Shown here: in pieces, positions 46,629 through 55,158 of the stretch
Layout: each line of letters starts with the position of its first letter
How positions within the stretch are numbered: the stretch's first letter is position 1
From: Variovorax saccharolyticus
GTDB lineage: Bacteria; Pseudomonadota; Gammaproteobacteria; Burkholderiales; Burkholderiaceae_C
DNA length: 64,000 nt
NCBI RefSeq assembly: GCF_030316765.1
Contig: NZ_JASZYT010000008.1
Coordinates: 62,001-126,000 of the forward strand
Reading direction: 5' to 3'
Notes under the pieces: model-generated
Database searches by the model: none
Seen by the model: the letters and a program-made list of their open reading frames with translations, nothing else
Told to the model about the DNA's origin: nothing
Made by a program: the position numbers and the translations under genes

Positions 46629-47554
46629 TGGCCGCCAACGACATGCTCGACGACCTTCGCGACGACCATCTGCGGCGCGCGCTGGCGCATGCGCCGGACC
46701 TGGGCGCGGTGCCCGACTGGCGGCTGCGCAAGTCCATCCAGCGCAGGGCGCACGACGCCATCGGCGCGACCGACCCGGACACCGACTCGGCCGAATTGGA
46801 GCGCGCGGCGCGCAAGCGCTGGCCCTGGACCTGGAAGGCGGCCCTGGCGATGCTGCTCGCGGTCGTGCTGGCAGCGGGGCTCTGGCTGCGCGCCCCGGCG
46901 CCTGCTCCGCGGCTCGAGGCCCGGATCTCTCCGGCGGCGCCGGCACCCTCTGCGTCACCGGCGCCGGCACCGGCACCGGCACCGGCACCGGCACTCTCCG
47001 AGCCGCCGGAATCTGCTTCGGCCCCGCCTGCGCCCCCACCCGCGCCCCCATCCCTGCCCGAGCCGCCGCCGCCAGCCATCCGGCCCCCTGCGCCGCTGCC
47101 TCCGCCAGTGGCAGTCGTCCCTTCGCCGCCCCCGGCCGCCGCAGCCCCGAAGGCGGCGCCGACGGTACGCACCGACGAGACCGAGCCGCCCACCTTCGAG
47201 GCGCTGTCGAGCTGGAACCGGATCACGATCTACCGCCGCGGCGGCGAAAGCCGCAGCCTGACGCGGGCCGAGGCGCGCGAGCTGAATGCCCTGCTCGGCT
47301 CGGCCGCCATGTCGGCGGTCGGGCCCCGGCCGCTCGGCGGCGCGCCCGAATGGCGGATCACGCTGGAACGCGGCAACCAGCAGCTGGCGCTGTTCGAGAT
47401 CGCCGGCTCGCAGGTGCGCTGGCGCGAAGGCCGGACGCTGCCGGCCACGGGCGTGCCCTCGGCGCCGGCGCTGGCGGCATTGCGCCAGGCGCTGCAGGCG
47501 GCGCTGCAGGCCCCGCAGGCGGCCGCGCCGCTGGAGCCGCCGCGCGAACCCTAG
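46625..47554 (+). CDS. Pro-rich single-pass membrane protein, candidate anti-sigma factor
   Basis: A 309-residue protein. The N-terminal ~70 residues (DDLRDDHLRRALAHAPD, DWRLRKSIQRRAHDAI) are cytosolic and helical, a membrane helix follows (AALAMLLAVVLAAGLWL, ~71-88), then ~90 residues of Pro/Ala-rich linker partly encoded by five CCGGCA units, and a C-terminal globular domain (SWNRITIYRRGGESRSL, PEWRITLERGNQQLALFE). Start overlaps the sigma factor stop (ATGATGG). Topology and position suit an anti-sigma factor, but no zinc HxxxCxxC motif is present, so this is inference. Confidence 0.75.
   Translation: MMAANDMLDDLRDDHLRRALAHAPDLGAVPDWRLRKSIQRRAHDAIGATDPDTDSAELERAARKRWPWTWKAALAMLLAVVLAAGLWLRAPAPAPRLEARISPAAPAPSASPAPAPAPAPAPALSEPPESASAPPAPPPAPPSLPEPPPPAIRPPAPLPPPVAVVPSPPPAAAAPKAAPTVRTDETEPPTFEALSSWNRITIYRRGGESRSLTRAEARELNALLGSAAMSAVGPRPLGGAPEWRITLERGNQQLALFEIAGSQVRWREGRTLPATGVPSAPALAALRQALQAALQAPQAAAPLEPPREP
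46964..46993 (+). repeat. CCGGCA hexanucleotide tandem repeat (5 units)
   Basis: Five perfect CCGGCA units inside the Pro-rich linker coding sequence, giving Pro-Ala repeats. Because the unit is six bases, copy-number change would lengthen the linker without shifting frame. Confidence 0.9.
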
Positions 47555-47557
47555 CGC

Positions 47558-48337
47558 TTACTGGTGCCTGAAGTCGGGCGTGCGCTTGGTCAGGAAGGCG
47601 TCCATGCCTTCCTTCTGGTCGGCGGTCGCGAACAGCGCGTGGAACAGCCGGCGCTCGAACATCACGCCGTCCGACAGGCCGCTCTCGAAGGCCCGGTTGA
47701 CCGATTCCTTGGCCGCCATCACCGCGATCTGCGAGAAGCTCGCGATCGTCAGGGCGGCGCCGAGCGCCTCCTCGGCCAGCTTCTCGTAGGGCACGATGCG
47801 GCTCACCAGGCCGGCGCGCTCGGCCTCCGTGGCATCCATCATGCGGGCGGTCAGCGCCATGTCCATGGCCTTCGACTTGCCGACCGCGCGCGGCAGCCGC
47901 TGGGTGCCGCCGGCCCCGGGAATGACGCCGATCTTGATCTCGGGCTGGCCGAACTTGGCGTTGTCGGCCGCGATGATGAAGTCGCACATCATCGCCAGCT
48001 CGCAGCCGCCGCCGAGCGCGAAACCGCTCACCGCGGCGATCACCGGCTTGCGGATCTGGCGGATGGTCTCCCAGTTTCGCGTGATGTACTCGCCCTTGTA
48101 GACGTCCTGGAAACTGTACTTGGCCATCGCCGCGATGTCGGCGCCGGCCGCGAAGGCGCGCTCGCTGCCGGTCAGGATGATGCAGCCGATGGCCGGGTCG
48201 GCGTCGAAGTCCTTGAGCGCCTGGCCCAGTTCCGTCATGAGGGCGTCGTTCAGCGCGTTGAGCGCCTTGGGCCGGTTCAGCGTGACGATGCCGACCTTCT
48301 CGGCCTCGATGCGCACTTCGATGTTCTCGTAGCTCAT
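47558..48337 (-). CDS. Enoyl-CoA hydratase
   Basis: A 259-residue crotonase-fold enzyme hydrating trans-2-enoyl-CoA in beta-oxidation. AFAAGADIAAM forms the oxyanion hole, and the two catalytic Glu lie in GGGCELAMMCD and EIKIGVIPGAGGTQRL. All key residues are kept, so it is probably an active short-chain hydratase (PaaF/Crt-like). AAGGAG precedes the ATG. Stands alone, convergent with the sigma operon. Confidence 0.94.
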   Translation of the reverse strand: MSYENIEVRIEAEKVGIVTLNRPKALNALNDALMTELGQALKDFDADPAIGCIILTGSERAFAAGADIAAMAKYSFQDVYKGEYITRNWETIRQIRKPVIAAVSGFALGGGCELAMMCDFIIAADNAKFGQPEIKIGVIPGAGGTQRLPRAVGKSKAMDMALTARMMDATEAERAGLVSRIVPYEKLAEEALGAALTIASFSQIAVMAAKESVNRAFESGLSDGVMFERRLFHALFATADQKEGMDAFLTKRTPDFRHQ

Positions 48338-48375
48338 GGGTGTCTCCTTGAAACGAACAATCCGGGGCGTGGCGG

Positions 48376-50169
48376 CTACTGCGGATGCAGCCAGGCGGCC
48401 ATCTTCGCGGGATCCTGTGCGAACAGGCGCCAGGTCGTGACGGCGGCGGGCAGCGCGAGCGGCAGGCGCAGCAGGCGGCGGTCGCGGGCGACCAGGGCCG
48501 TCGCCTTGCGCAGCGGGCCGAGGTAGAGCGCCAGGTCGTCGAGCCGCGTGAGCCGCCAGCCCTGCGCCGCGCGCCCCTTGACCGCGGGCAGCTCGATGCC
48601 GATCCACTCGTCGTTGGCCGAGAAGCCGGCCTGCTCGGCGGCACCGCCGCGCAGCACCACCTTGACCTGCACGCTGCCGCCGGTCTCGGCGACCCGCAGG
48701 CCGAGTTCCTGGGCCCGCTGCGCCGGATCGTCGAGCGCCGCCACGCCGTGGGCGCGCAGCAGGTCCGACAGCGGCAACTCGTCGGTCGAATGGACCCAGC
48801 TCGCGATCTCCGCAGCGAACGATCGGCCGCCGATCACCTCGAGCGCAGCGGCGATGTCGGCCTCGGCGATCGGCCCGCCGCCGGTCTGCTGCCAGAGCAG
48901 CCGCATCACGTCGTCGAGCGTGCCCTTGCCCTCGGAGCGCAGCGTGAGGTCGAAGCACATCGCGACCAGCGCGCCCTTGGTGTAGTAGCTCACCGTGGCG
49001 TTGGGCGTCTGCTCGTCCTGGCGGTAGTACTTGATCCAGGCGTCGAAGCTGGCCTGGGCCACCGACTGCACCTGCCGGCCGGGCGTCTGCTGCACCTGGT
49101 TGATGGTCTTGTTGACCAGGCGCAGGTAGGTGGCGTCGTCGATGCGGCCGGCGCGGCGCAGCAGCAGGTCGTCGTAGTAGCTCGTGAAGCCCTCGAAGAA
49201 CCACAGCAGCCCGGTGTAGTTCTCGCGTGCGTAGTCGTAGCGCGCGAACTCGACCGGCCGCAGCCGCTTCACGTTCCAGGTATGGAAGTACTCGTGGCTG
49301 ACCAGCCCCAGCAGCGTGGTGTAGCCCTCGGGCTGCTTGCGGGCGCCGAGCTGCGGCAGGTCGCGCCGGGTGCAGATCAGCACCGTCGAATGGCGATGCT
49401 CGAGCCCGCCGTAGCCGTCGTCGACCGCGTTGAGCATGAACACGTAGCGGTCGTGCGGCGGCTTCGGACCGCCGCGCTTGCCGACCTTGTCGCCGTGCCA
49501 GAAGCGCATCTGTGCCTCGCAGATGGCGCGGGTGTCGGCGATCAGCCGCTCGCCGTCGAAGGAAGCCGTCGCGCCGGCGACCACGAAGCGGTGCGGCACG
49601 CCGCAGGCCTCGAACTCGGCGCTCCAGAACGGCCCCATCTCGACCGGGCTGTCGGCCAGCTCGTCGTAGTGGGCGGCCAGGTAGCTGCCGAAGCCGTGGC
49701 GGTCGATGCGTGCCGGCTTCAGCGCGGTGGCACAGGACCAGCGGGCGTCACCCGCCGCCGCCGGCGGCGCCACCACTTCGAGCAGGTGCGCAGCGTCGAC
49801 CTGGCCCTCGACCTGCAGGCATACGCTGGTGCCGTTGAAAAAGCCGCGGTCGGCGTCCAGCCAGGCGGTGCGCACCGAGTTGTCGTAGGCGCAGATCTCG
49901 TAGCGCAGCACCAGCGGCTTGGCCGGCGTGCAGTCGATCTCCCAGCTGGCCTTGTCGAGCTGGCGCACCGCCAGCTTGCGGCGACCCTGCTGGGCGCGCA
50001 GCTGCTGCAGGTTCTTCGAGAACTCGCGCAGCAGGTAGCTGCCGGGGATCCAGGCGGCGAGCGCCACGCGCTGCAGCGCGGCCGGCTCGGCGATGGTCAG
50101 CGTGATGGCGAACAGGTGCGCCTTGCGGTCCGCGCACTCGACGCGGCAGTGGACGGCCGGCGTGGCCAT
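48376..50169 (-). CDS. M61 family metallopeptidase with PDZ domain
   Basis: A 597-residue glycyl-aminopeptidase-type protein. The zinc motif HEYFHTWNVKRLRP is present (HExxH), with the third ligand Glu in WFFEGFTSYYDDLLL. An N-terminal beta domain precedes the catalytic domain, and a C-terminal PDZ domain (GLRVAETGGSVQVKVVLRGGAAEQAGFSANDE region) follows. No signal peptide at the chosen ATG. Start touches the dsbC stop by one base, so the two are co-transcribed. Confidence 0.9.
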   Translation of the reverse strand: MATPAVHCRVECADRKAHLFAITLTIAEPAALQRVALAAWIPGSYLLREFSKNLQQLRAQQGRRKLAVRQLDKASWEIDCTPAKPLVLRYEICAYDNSVRTAWLDADRGFFNGTSVCLQVEGQVDAAHLLEVVAPPAAAGDARWSCATALKPARIDRHGFGSYLAAHYDELADSPVEMGPFWSAEFEACGVPHRFVVAGATASFDGERLIADTRAICEAQMRFWHGDKVGKRGGPKPPHDRYVFMLNAVDDGYGGLEHRHSTVLICTRRDLPQLGARKQPEGYTTLLGLVSHEYFHTWNVKRLRPVEFARYDYARENYTGLLWFFEGFTSYYDDLLLRRAGRIDDATYLRLVNKTINQVQQTPGRQVQSVAQASFDAWIKYYRQDEQTPNATVSYYTKGALVAMCFDLTLRSEGKGTLDDVMRLLWQQTGGGPIAEADIAAALEVIGGRSFAAEIASWVHSTDELPLSDLLRAHGVAALDDPAQRAQELGLRVAETGGSVQVKVVLRGGAAEQAGFSANDEWIGIELPAVKGRAAQGWRLTRLDDLALYLGPLRKATALVARDRRLLRLPLALPAAVTTWRLFAQDPAKMAAWLHPQ

Positions 50170-50891
50170 CAATTGAGGGCGGCGAGTTGTTTCTCGACCT
50201 GTGCTGCGGGGATCGCGCCCGGTGTGCGCGAGCCGTCGCTGAAGATCAGCGTCGGCGTGCCGGTGATGTTGTACTTCTGGCCGAACTCGCGGTTGCGCGT
50301 GAGCGCGGCGGTGTCGCACTCGGCGGCAGCCGGCGCCACGCCGCGCTGCATCCAGTCGTCCCACGACTTGGCCTTGTCCTTGGCGCACCAGATGTTGCGC
50401 GACTTGACCACCGAGTCGGGCCCGAGCACCGGGTACAGGAAGAGCTGGATCGTGACGTTGTCGACCTTGGTCAGATCACGCTCGAACTGCTTGCAGTAGC
50501 CGCAGTTGGGATCGGCGAAGACCGCCAGCCGGCGCTTGCCGTTGCCGCGCACGATCTTGATCGCGTCCTTGGTGGGAAGTTTGTCGAAGGCCACCTGGCT
50601 GAGCTTCTCGATCCGCTCCTCGGTGAGGTTGCGGCGCTCCTTGACGTCGATCAGGTTGCCTTGCAGCAGGTAGTTGCCCTGCTCGTCGGTGTAGAAGATC
50701 TCGAAGCCGTTGACCCGCACCTCGTACAGGCCGGGGATCGGCGCCTTCGTGACTTCGTCGATCTTGGCGAACTGCGGGATGCGGGCTGCGAGGTTCTTGC
50801 GGATCTCGGCTTCGCCGGCCGTGGCCGACAGGCTCGAGCCGAGCATCAGGGCGGCCAAGGCGGCGAAAAGGGGGCGAACGGAGTGCTTCAT
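50169..50891 (-). CDS. dsbC: Thiol:disulfide interchange protein DsbC
   Basis: A 240-residue periplasmic disulfide isomerase. Signal peptide (FAALAALMLGSSLSATAG), N-terminal dimerisation domain (residues ~22-80), then a thioredoxin domain with active site DPNCGYCKQFE and cis-Pro in ITGTPTLIF. It repairs wrong disulfides and is kept reduced by DsbD (not in the window). ATG 50891 gives a normal signal peptide; a start 21 bases upstream is possible. Confidence 0.95.
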   Translation of the reverse strand: MKHSVRPLFAALAALMLGSSLSATAGEAEIRKNLAARIPQFAKIDEVTKAPIPGLYEVRVNGFEIFYTDEQGNYLLQGNLIDVKERRNLTEERIEKLSQVAFDKLPTKDAIKIVRGNGKRRLAVFADPNCGYCKQFERDLTKVDNVTIQLFLYPVLGPDSVVKSRNIWCAKDKAKSWDDWMQRGVAPAAAECDTAALTRNREFGQKYNITGTPTLIFSDGSRTPGAIPAAQVEKQLAALN

Positions 50892-50908
50892 GGTGGTGTT
50901 CCGGGAGT

Positions 50909-52024
50909 TCACTGCAGGCCCATGGCCTGGCGCGCGATCCAGTTCTTGACGAGCCGTGTGCGGTCGAAACCGCGCATGCCCCAGTTGCGCAGCGCCGGCA
51001 GGGGGTCGGCGCTGTGGGCGAAGAGTTGCTGCAGGCCGTCGGTGGCGAGGCTCATCGACAGCACGCTGGCGCGGCGTGCGCGCTCGTAGCGGCGCAGCAG
51101 GCGGGCGTCGCCGACGCTGCGCCAGTAGTCGCGGGTCCGGATGACTTCCGCCAGCGCTGCGGCATCGGCCAGGCCCAGGTTCAGGCCCTGGCCGGCCAGC
51201 GGATGGACGGAGTGGGCGGCATCGCCGGCCAGCGCCCAGCTTGCGCCGTCGGCGAAGCTGCCGGTCCAGCGGTCGGCGATGGCGCGCTGCAGCGGCCAGG
51301 CGGAGCGCTCGCTGCTGAGCTTGAGGGCGCCGAGCGCCGCGTGGCTGGCCTCCTGCAGCGCGCTGCAGAAATCGTCGGCCGACTGCGCCAGCAGGGCCGG
51401 CGCCCGGAACTGGTCGACCGACCAGACCAGCGCCAGCGAGCGCTCGGTGCCGCCCAGCGGCAACAGCGCCAGCACCTCGCCCTTGTCATTGAACCACTGG
51501 CGCGCAGTGCCGTCATGCGGCTGTTCGGCTTCGAGCCGGGCCGCGATCGCGTGCTGGGGATAGCGCGTGACCTCGTAGCCCACGCCGAGCGCCTCGCGGG
51601 TGGCGCTGATGCGGCCCTCGCAGACCACGGTCAGCGGTGCCGGCACGGGTTCGGCCACCACCTCGATGCGGGGCTGGAAGCGCACGGCGTCGGCGAGCTG
51701 CTGCTCGAGCGCGGGCACGTCGACGATCCAGGCCAGCGCGTCGACCTTCTGGCGCACGGCGGAAAACTGGACCCGCCCGCCTTCGTCGCCGTGCACGAGC
51801 ATCTCGCGCACCGGCGTGGCGTGCGCCGCGTCGGGCCAGGCGCGCAGCGATTCGAGCAGGGCCTTCGAGGCGGTGTTGAGCGCATAGGCGCGGACGTCCT
51901 GTCCGGGCGGCGTCGCCGCGGGCACGACCAGCGCCACGCGCACGCGTTCGCGGGCCAGCAGCAGGGCCAGCGTCCGGCCGACGATGCCGGCGCCGCGAAT
52001 GCAGACTTCGGGGGGAAGAGCCAT
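50909..52024 (-). CDS. UbiH/UbiF/VisC-family FAD-dependent monooxygenase
   Basis: A 371-residue flavoprotein hydroxylase. The Rossmann motif IRGAGIVGRTLALLLARE is at the N terminus and the second FAD motif GDAAHSVHPLAGQGLNLGLAD near residue 270. In this family the reaction is hydroxylation of the ubiquinone ring; which position is modified is not readable. The dsbC gene follows after 17 bp. The region upstream consists of intergenic repeats, so its promoter must lie in or between them. Confidence 0.9.
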   Translation of the reverse strand: MALPPEVCIRGAGIVGRTLALLLARERVRVALVVPAATPPGQDVRAYALNTASKALLESLRAWPDAAHATPVREMLVHGDEGGRVQFSAVRQKVDALAWIVDVPALEQQLADAVRFQPRIEVVAEPVPAPLTVVCEGRISATREALGVGYEVTRYPQHAIAARLEAEQPHDGTARQWFNDKGEVLALLPLGGTERSLALVWSVDQFRAPALLAQSADDFCSALQEASHAALGALKLSSERSAWPLQRAIADRWTGSFADGASWALAGDAAHSVHPLAGQGLNLGLADAAALAEVIRTRDYWRSVGDARLLRRYERARRASVLSMSLATDGLQQLFAHSADPLPALRNWGMRGFDRTRLVKNWIARQAMGLQ

Positions 52025-52040
52025 CGATGGATTGTAGATG

Positions 52041-52123
52041 TGGCCCCCACGCTCCCCCACTGCGTGTGGGTCGCTGCCCCCCGAGGGGGCCGCAGGCCGC
52101 CTTGGGGCGGCCCGGCGCCGGCC
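52041..52123 (+). repeat. ~82-bp GC-rich intergenic repeat, copy B
   Basis: 83 bp from TGGCCCCCACGCTCCC to GCGCCGGCC with three internal inverted pairs: CCCCCCGAGGGGG, GGCCGCC-TT-GGGGCGGCC, and the terminal GGCGCC palindrome. Begins 17 bp upstream of the divergent monooxygenase start and is followed without gap by copy C. Confidence 0.92.
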
Positions 52124-52207
52124 TGGCCCCCACGCTCCCCCACTGCGTGTGGGTCGCTGCCCCCCCGAGGGGGCCGCAGGCCGCCTTGGGGCGGCCCGGC
52201 GCCGGCC
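52124..52207 (+). repeat. ~82-bp GC-rich intergenic repeat, copy C
   Basis: 84 bp, almost identical to copy B and directly adjoining it; the only difference I see is one extra C in the C-run. A recent tandem duplication is the simplest explanation. Confidence 0.92.
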
Positions 52208-52212
52208 TGAGC

Positions 52213-52298
52213 TGGCCCCGACGCTCCCCAGGGGCGCGCGCAGGCCGCCCGTCTGCGCGAAGCGCGGACTTCGCCGCGCTGGCGGACCGGCGCCGGCC
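52213..52298 (+). repeat. ~82-bp intergenic repeat, diverged copy D
   Basis: Begins TGGCCCCGACGCTCCCC and ends GGCGCCGGCC like the others, but its centre differs (a GCGCGAAGCGCGG/CCGCGC inverted arrangement replaces the C-run/G-run hairpin). Same ends and same length class suggest a second subfamily of the element. Confidence 0.65.
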
Positions 52299-52340
52299 TG
52301 GCTCCCGCACAATCTGGTCCTTCCGAGAAGGACCCAACCC

Positions 52341-53222
52341 GTGAACGCTGCCGATTTCGACCTCCAAGCCACCATCGCCCGCCTGTTCGTCTATCCAGTC
52401 AAATCCTGCGCCGGCGTCGAACTCGACGAGGCGCTGCTGATCGAGACCGGGCTCGAGTTCGACCGCGCCTGGATGGTGGTGGATGCCCAGTGCGAATTCG
52501 TCAGCCAGCGCGAGCTGCCGCGCATGGCGCTGATCCGGCCGCAGCTCAAGCACAGCGAGATGGTGCTGCGCGCGCCGGGCATGCTGGCGCTGCACATCGC
52601 CTTCGACCGGGTCGAGGAACCGGCCCGCGTGAAGGTCTGGAAGGACGAGGTCGCGGCCTATGACATGGGCGACATCGCGGCGCAGTGGTTCAGCGACTTC
52701 CTGTCCGAACCGGGCCGGCCGCAGAAACTGCGCATGGTGCGCTTCGACCCGGAGCAGCAACGCCTGTCGAGCCTCAAATGGACCCAGGGCGTCGAGGCGC
52801 CGAACCAGTTCGCCGACGGCTTTCCGCTGCTGGTGGCGAGCGAGGGCTCACTGGCGGAATTGAACGCCAAGCTGGTCGCGGCCGGCCACGAGGCGGTCGG
52901 CATCGAGCGCTTCCGGCCCAACATCGTGCTGGCGGGCATCGAGGGGCACGACGAGGATCGGGTCGACACCCTGCACGTCGCGACCGCCGAGGGCGAGGTC
53001 CTGCTGCGGCCGGTCAAGCCCTGCGCGCGCTGCCCGATCCCGGACATCGACCCTCAGACCGCCGCCAGCAGCCCCGAAGTGGGCGACATGCTGCGCACCT
53101 ACCGCTCCGACCCGCGGGTCGACGGCGCCATCACTTTCGGCATGAATGCGATCGTGCTGCAGGGCCTGGAGCACGCGCTCCGGGTCGGCCAGCCGGTCGG
53201 CGGCAACCTGCGCTTCGAATAG
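52341..53222 (+). CDS. MOSC domain protein
   Basis: A 293-residue protein of the molybdenum cofactor sulfurase C-terminal family (YcbX/mARC-like). N-terminal beta-barrel part IARLFVYPVKSCAGVELDEA, followed by the MOSC domain with FADGFPLLVAS, RFRPNIVLAG and the conserved Cys in KPCARCPIPDID. Members bind Moco and reduce N-hydroxylated compounds. No ferredoxin domain is attached, so an external electron donor is needed. GTG 52341 start; upstream open frame is repeat DNA. Confidence 0.88.
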   Translation: MNAADFDLQATIARLFVYPVKSCAGVELDEALLIETGLEFDRAWMVVDAQCEFVSQRELPRMALIRPQLKHSEMVLRAPGMLALHIAFDRVEEPARVKVWKDEVAAYDMGDIAAQWFSDFLSEPGRPQKLRMVRFDPEQQRLSSLKWTQGVEAPNQFADGFPLLVASEGSLAELNAKLVAAGHEAVGIERFRPNIVLAGIEGHDEDRVDTLHVATAEGEVLLRPVKPCARCPIPDIDPQTAASSPEVGDMLRTYRSDPRVDGAITFGMNAIVLQGLEHALRVGQPVGGNLRFE

Positions 53223-53228
53223 CACATG

Positions 53229-53309
53229 TGGCCCCCACGCTCGTCACTGCGTGTACTCGCTGCCCCCCGAGGGGGCCGCAGGCCGGCTTGGGGCGGCCCG
53301 GCGCCGGCC
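53229..53309 (+). repeat. ~82-bp GC-rich intergenic repeat, copy E
   Basis: 81 bp with the same ends and the CCCCCCGAGGGGG and GGGGCGGCCC hairpins as copies B and C. Lies 7 bp after the MOSC gene stop and just upstream of the ychF promoter, in the same orientation as the other copies. Confidence 0.9.
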
Positions 53310-53334
53310 TGATGCCGGCCTCGTGCCGGGCGCC

Positions 53335-53340
53335 TAAAAT
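53335..53340 (+). promoter_or_regulatory. Probable -10 element of ychF
   Basis: TAAAAT followed by ACCCGG, 36 bp before the ychF ATG. The same TAAAATACCC context occurs at the ahcY promoter. No good -35 is visible, because the expected position lies at the end of repeat copy E. Confidence 0.45.
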
Positions 53341-53376
53341 ACCCGGTTACCCCCAGAATTCTGAAAGCACCCCGCC

Positions 53377-54468
53377 ATGAGCCTCCAGTGCGGCATCGTC
53401 GGCCTGCCCAACGTCGGCAAGTCCACCCTCTTCAATGCCTTGACCAAGGCAGGCATCGCGGCCGAGAACTATCCCTTTTGCACCATCGAGCCCAACGTGG
53501 GCGTGGTCGAGGTGCCCGATCCGCGGCTGGCGCAACTGGCCGAGATCGTCCAGCCCGAGCGCGTGGTGCCGGCGATCGTCGAGTTCGTCGACATCGCGGG
53601 CCTGGTCGCCGGTGCCAGCCAGGGCGAAGGCCTGGGCAACCAGTTCCTGGCCCACATCCGCGAGACCGACGCCATCGTCAACGTGGTGCGCTGCTTCGAG
53701 GACGACAACGTGATCCACGTGGCCGGCAAGGTCGACCCGATCTCCGACATCGAGGTGATCCAGACCGAGCTCTGCCTGGCCGACCTGTCGACGGTCGAGA
53801 AGGCGCTGCACCGCCACACCAAGACCGCCCGCTCGGGCGACAAGGAAGCCATCAAGCTGGTGGCGCTGCTCGAGAAGTGCCAGGCGGCGCTGAACGAGAA
53901 CAAGCCGGTGCGCTCGATCGAGTTCAGCAAGGAAGACAAGCCGCTGGTCAAGCAGTTCTCGCTGATCACCGCCAAGCCCGCGATGTTCGTCGGCAACGTG
54001 TCCGAGGACGGCTTCGAGAACAACCCCTTCCTCGACCGGCTGCGCGAATACGCGGCGGCGCAGAACGCGCCGGTGGTGGCCATCTGCGCCAAGATCGAGG
54101 CCGAACTCGCCGACATGGACGACGAGGACCGCAAGATGTTCCTGGCCGAGATCGGCCAGGAGGAGCCGGGCCTGAACCGCCTGATCCGCGCCGCCTACAC
54201 GCTGCTGGGCCTGCAGACCTACTTCACGGCCGGCGTCAAGGAAGTGCGCGCCTGGACCATCCACATCGGCGACACCGGCCCGCAGGCGGCCGGCGTGATC
54301 CACACCGATTTCGAGAAGGGCTACATCCGCGCCCAGACCATCGCCTTCAACGACTTCATCGCCTACAAGGGCGAGCAGGGCGCCAAGGACGCGGGCAAGA
54401 TGCGCGCCGAAGGCAAGGACTACGTCGTCAAGGATGGCGACGTCATGAACTTCCTGTTCAGCTCCTGA
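53377..54468 (+). CDS. ychF: Redox-regulated ATPase YchF
   Basis: A 363-residue Obg-related P-loop protein. G1 GLPNVGKSTLFNALTKAG, G3 DIAGLVAGASQGEGLGN, a coiled-coil insert (residues ~130-200) and a C-terminal TGS domain (GPQAAGVIHTDFEKGYI). The N-x-x-E-type G4 region (AICAKIEAE) replaces NKxD, which explains ATP over GTP use. It binds ribosomes and affects stress responses. The GST gene follows after 8 bp. Confidence 0.96.
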   Translation: MSLQCGIVGLPNVGKSTLFNALTKAGIAAENYPFCTIEPNVGVVEVPDPRLAQLAEIVQPERVVPAIVEFVDIAGLVAGASQGEGLGNQFLAHIRETDAIVNVVRCFEDDNVIHVAGKVDPISDIEVIQTELCLADLSTVEKALHRHTKTARSGDKEAIKLVALLEKCQAALNENKPVRSIEFSKEDKPLVKQFSLITAKPAMFVGNVSEDGFENNPFLDRLREYAAAQNAPVVAICAKIEAELADMDDEDRKMFLAEIGQEEPGLNRLIRAAYTLLGLQTYFTAGVKEVRAWTIHIGDTGPQAAGVIHTDFEKGYIRAQTIAFNDFIAYKGEQGAKDAGKMRAEGKDYVVKDGDVMNFLFSS

Positions 54469-54476
54469 GCGCCTGC

Positions 54477-55151
54477 ATGATCACGGTCCACCACCTCAAC
54501 AATTCGCGCTCGCAGCGCGTGCTCTGGCTGCTCGAGGAACTCGAGCTTCCGTACGAGGTGGTGCGTTACCAGCGCGACCCCAAGACCATGCTCGCGCCGC
54601 CCGAGCTCAAGAAGGTGCATCCGCTGGGCAAGTCGCCGGTGGTCACGGCCGACGACGGCCCGGCGCTGGCCGAGTCGGGCGCGATCATCGAGACCCTGGT
54701 CGAGCGCTACGGCGACGGCCGGCTGTCGCCGGCGGCCGGCACGCCCGAGGCCCATCGCTACCGCTACTGGCTGCACTATGCCGAAGGCTCGGCCATGCCG
54801 CCGCTGCTGCTCAAGCTGATGTTCGACCGGGTCGAGAAGGCGAAGATGCCGTTCTTCGCCAAGCCGATCGCCAAGGGCATCGCCGACAAGGCCCGCGCGG
54901 CCTTCATCCTGCCGAGCCTGAAGACGCATCTCGACTTCATGGAAGCCGAACTCGGCAAGACCGAATGGTTCGCCGGCGACGCCTTCAGCGGCGCCGACAT
55001 CCAGATGAGCTTTCCGGTCGAGGCCGCGCGCGCCCGCGGCGGGCTCGACGCCTCGCGGCCGAAGCTGATGGCCTGGCTCGAGCGTATCCATGCGCGCCCG
55101 GCTTACCAGCGGGCGCTGGAGCGCGGCGGCCCCTACGGCCTCTTGAGCTGA
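54477..55151 (+). CDS. Glutathione S-transferase
   Basis: A 224-residue GST. The N-terminal thioredoxin-like domain begins MITVHHLNNSRSQRVLWLLEELELPYE with the catalytic Ser/Asn region, and SPVVTADDGPALAESGAII is the glutathione-binding cis-Pro and ES motif. The helical C-terminal domain has FSGADIQMSFPVE. Close to fungal/bacterial Gtt1-like GSTs. Substrate unknown. Located 8 bp after ychF, probably co-transcribed. Confidence 0.92.
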   Translation: MITVHHLNNSRSQRVLWLLEELELPYEVVRYQRDPKTMLAPPELKKVHPLGKSPVVTADDGPALAESGAIIETLVERYGDGRLSPAAGTPEAHRYRYWLHYAEGSAMPPLLLKLMFDRVEKAKMPFFAKPIAKGIADKARAAFILPSLKTHLDFMEAELGKTEWFAGDAFSGADIQMSFPVEAARARGGLDASRPKLMAWLERIHARPAYQRALERGGPYGLLS

Positions 55152-55158
55152 CGCCGCC

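Noticed and set aside
52041..52298. CRISPR array
   Set aside because: The repeats adjoin each other without variable spacers and are palindromic GC-rich elements; no cas genes are present.
52038..52340. N-terminal extension of the MOSC protein to 52038
   Set aside because: The extension is entirely encoded by tandem repeat DNA and is not shared with MOSC proteins; GTG 52341 gives the normal start.
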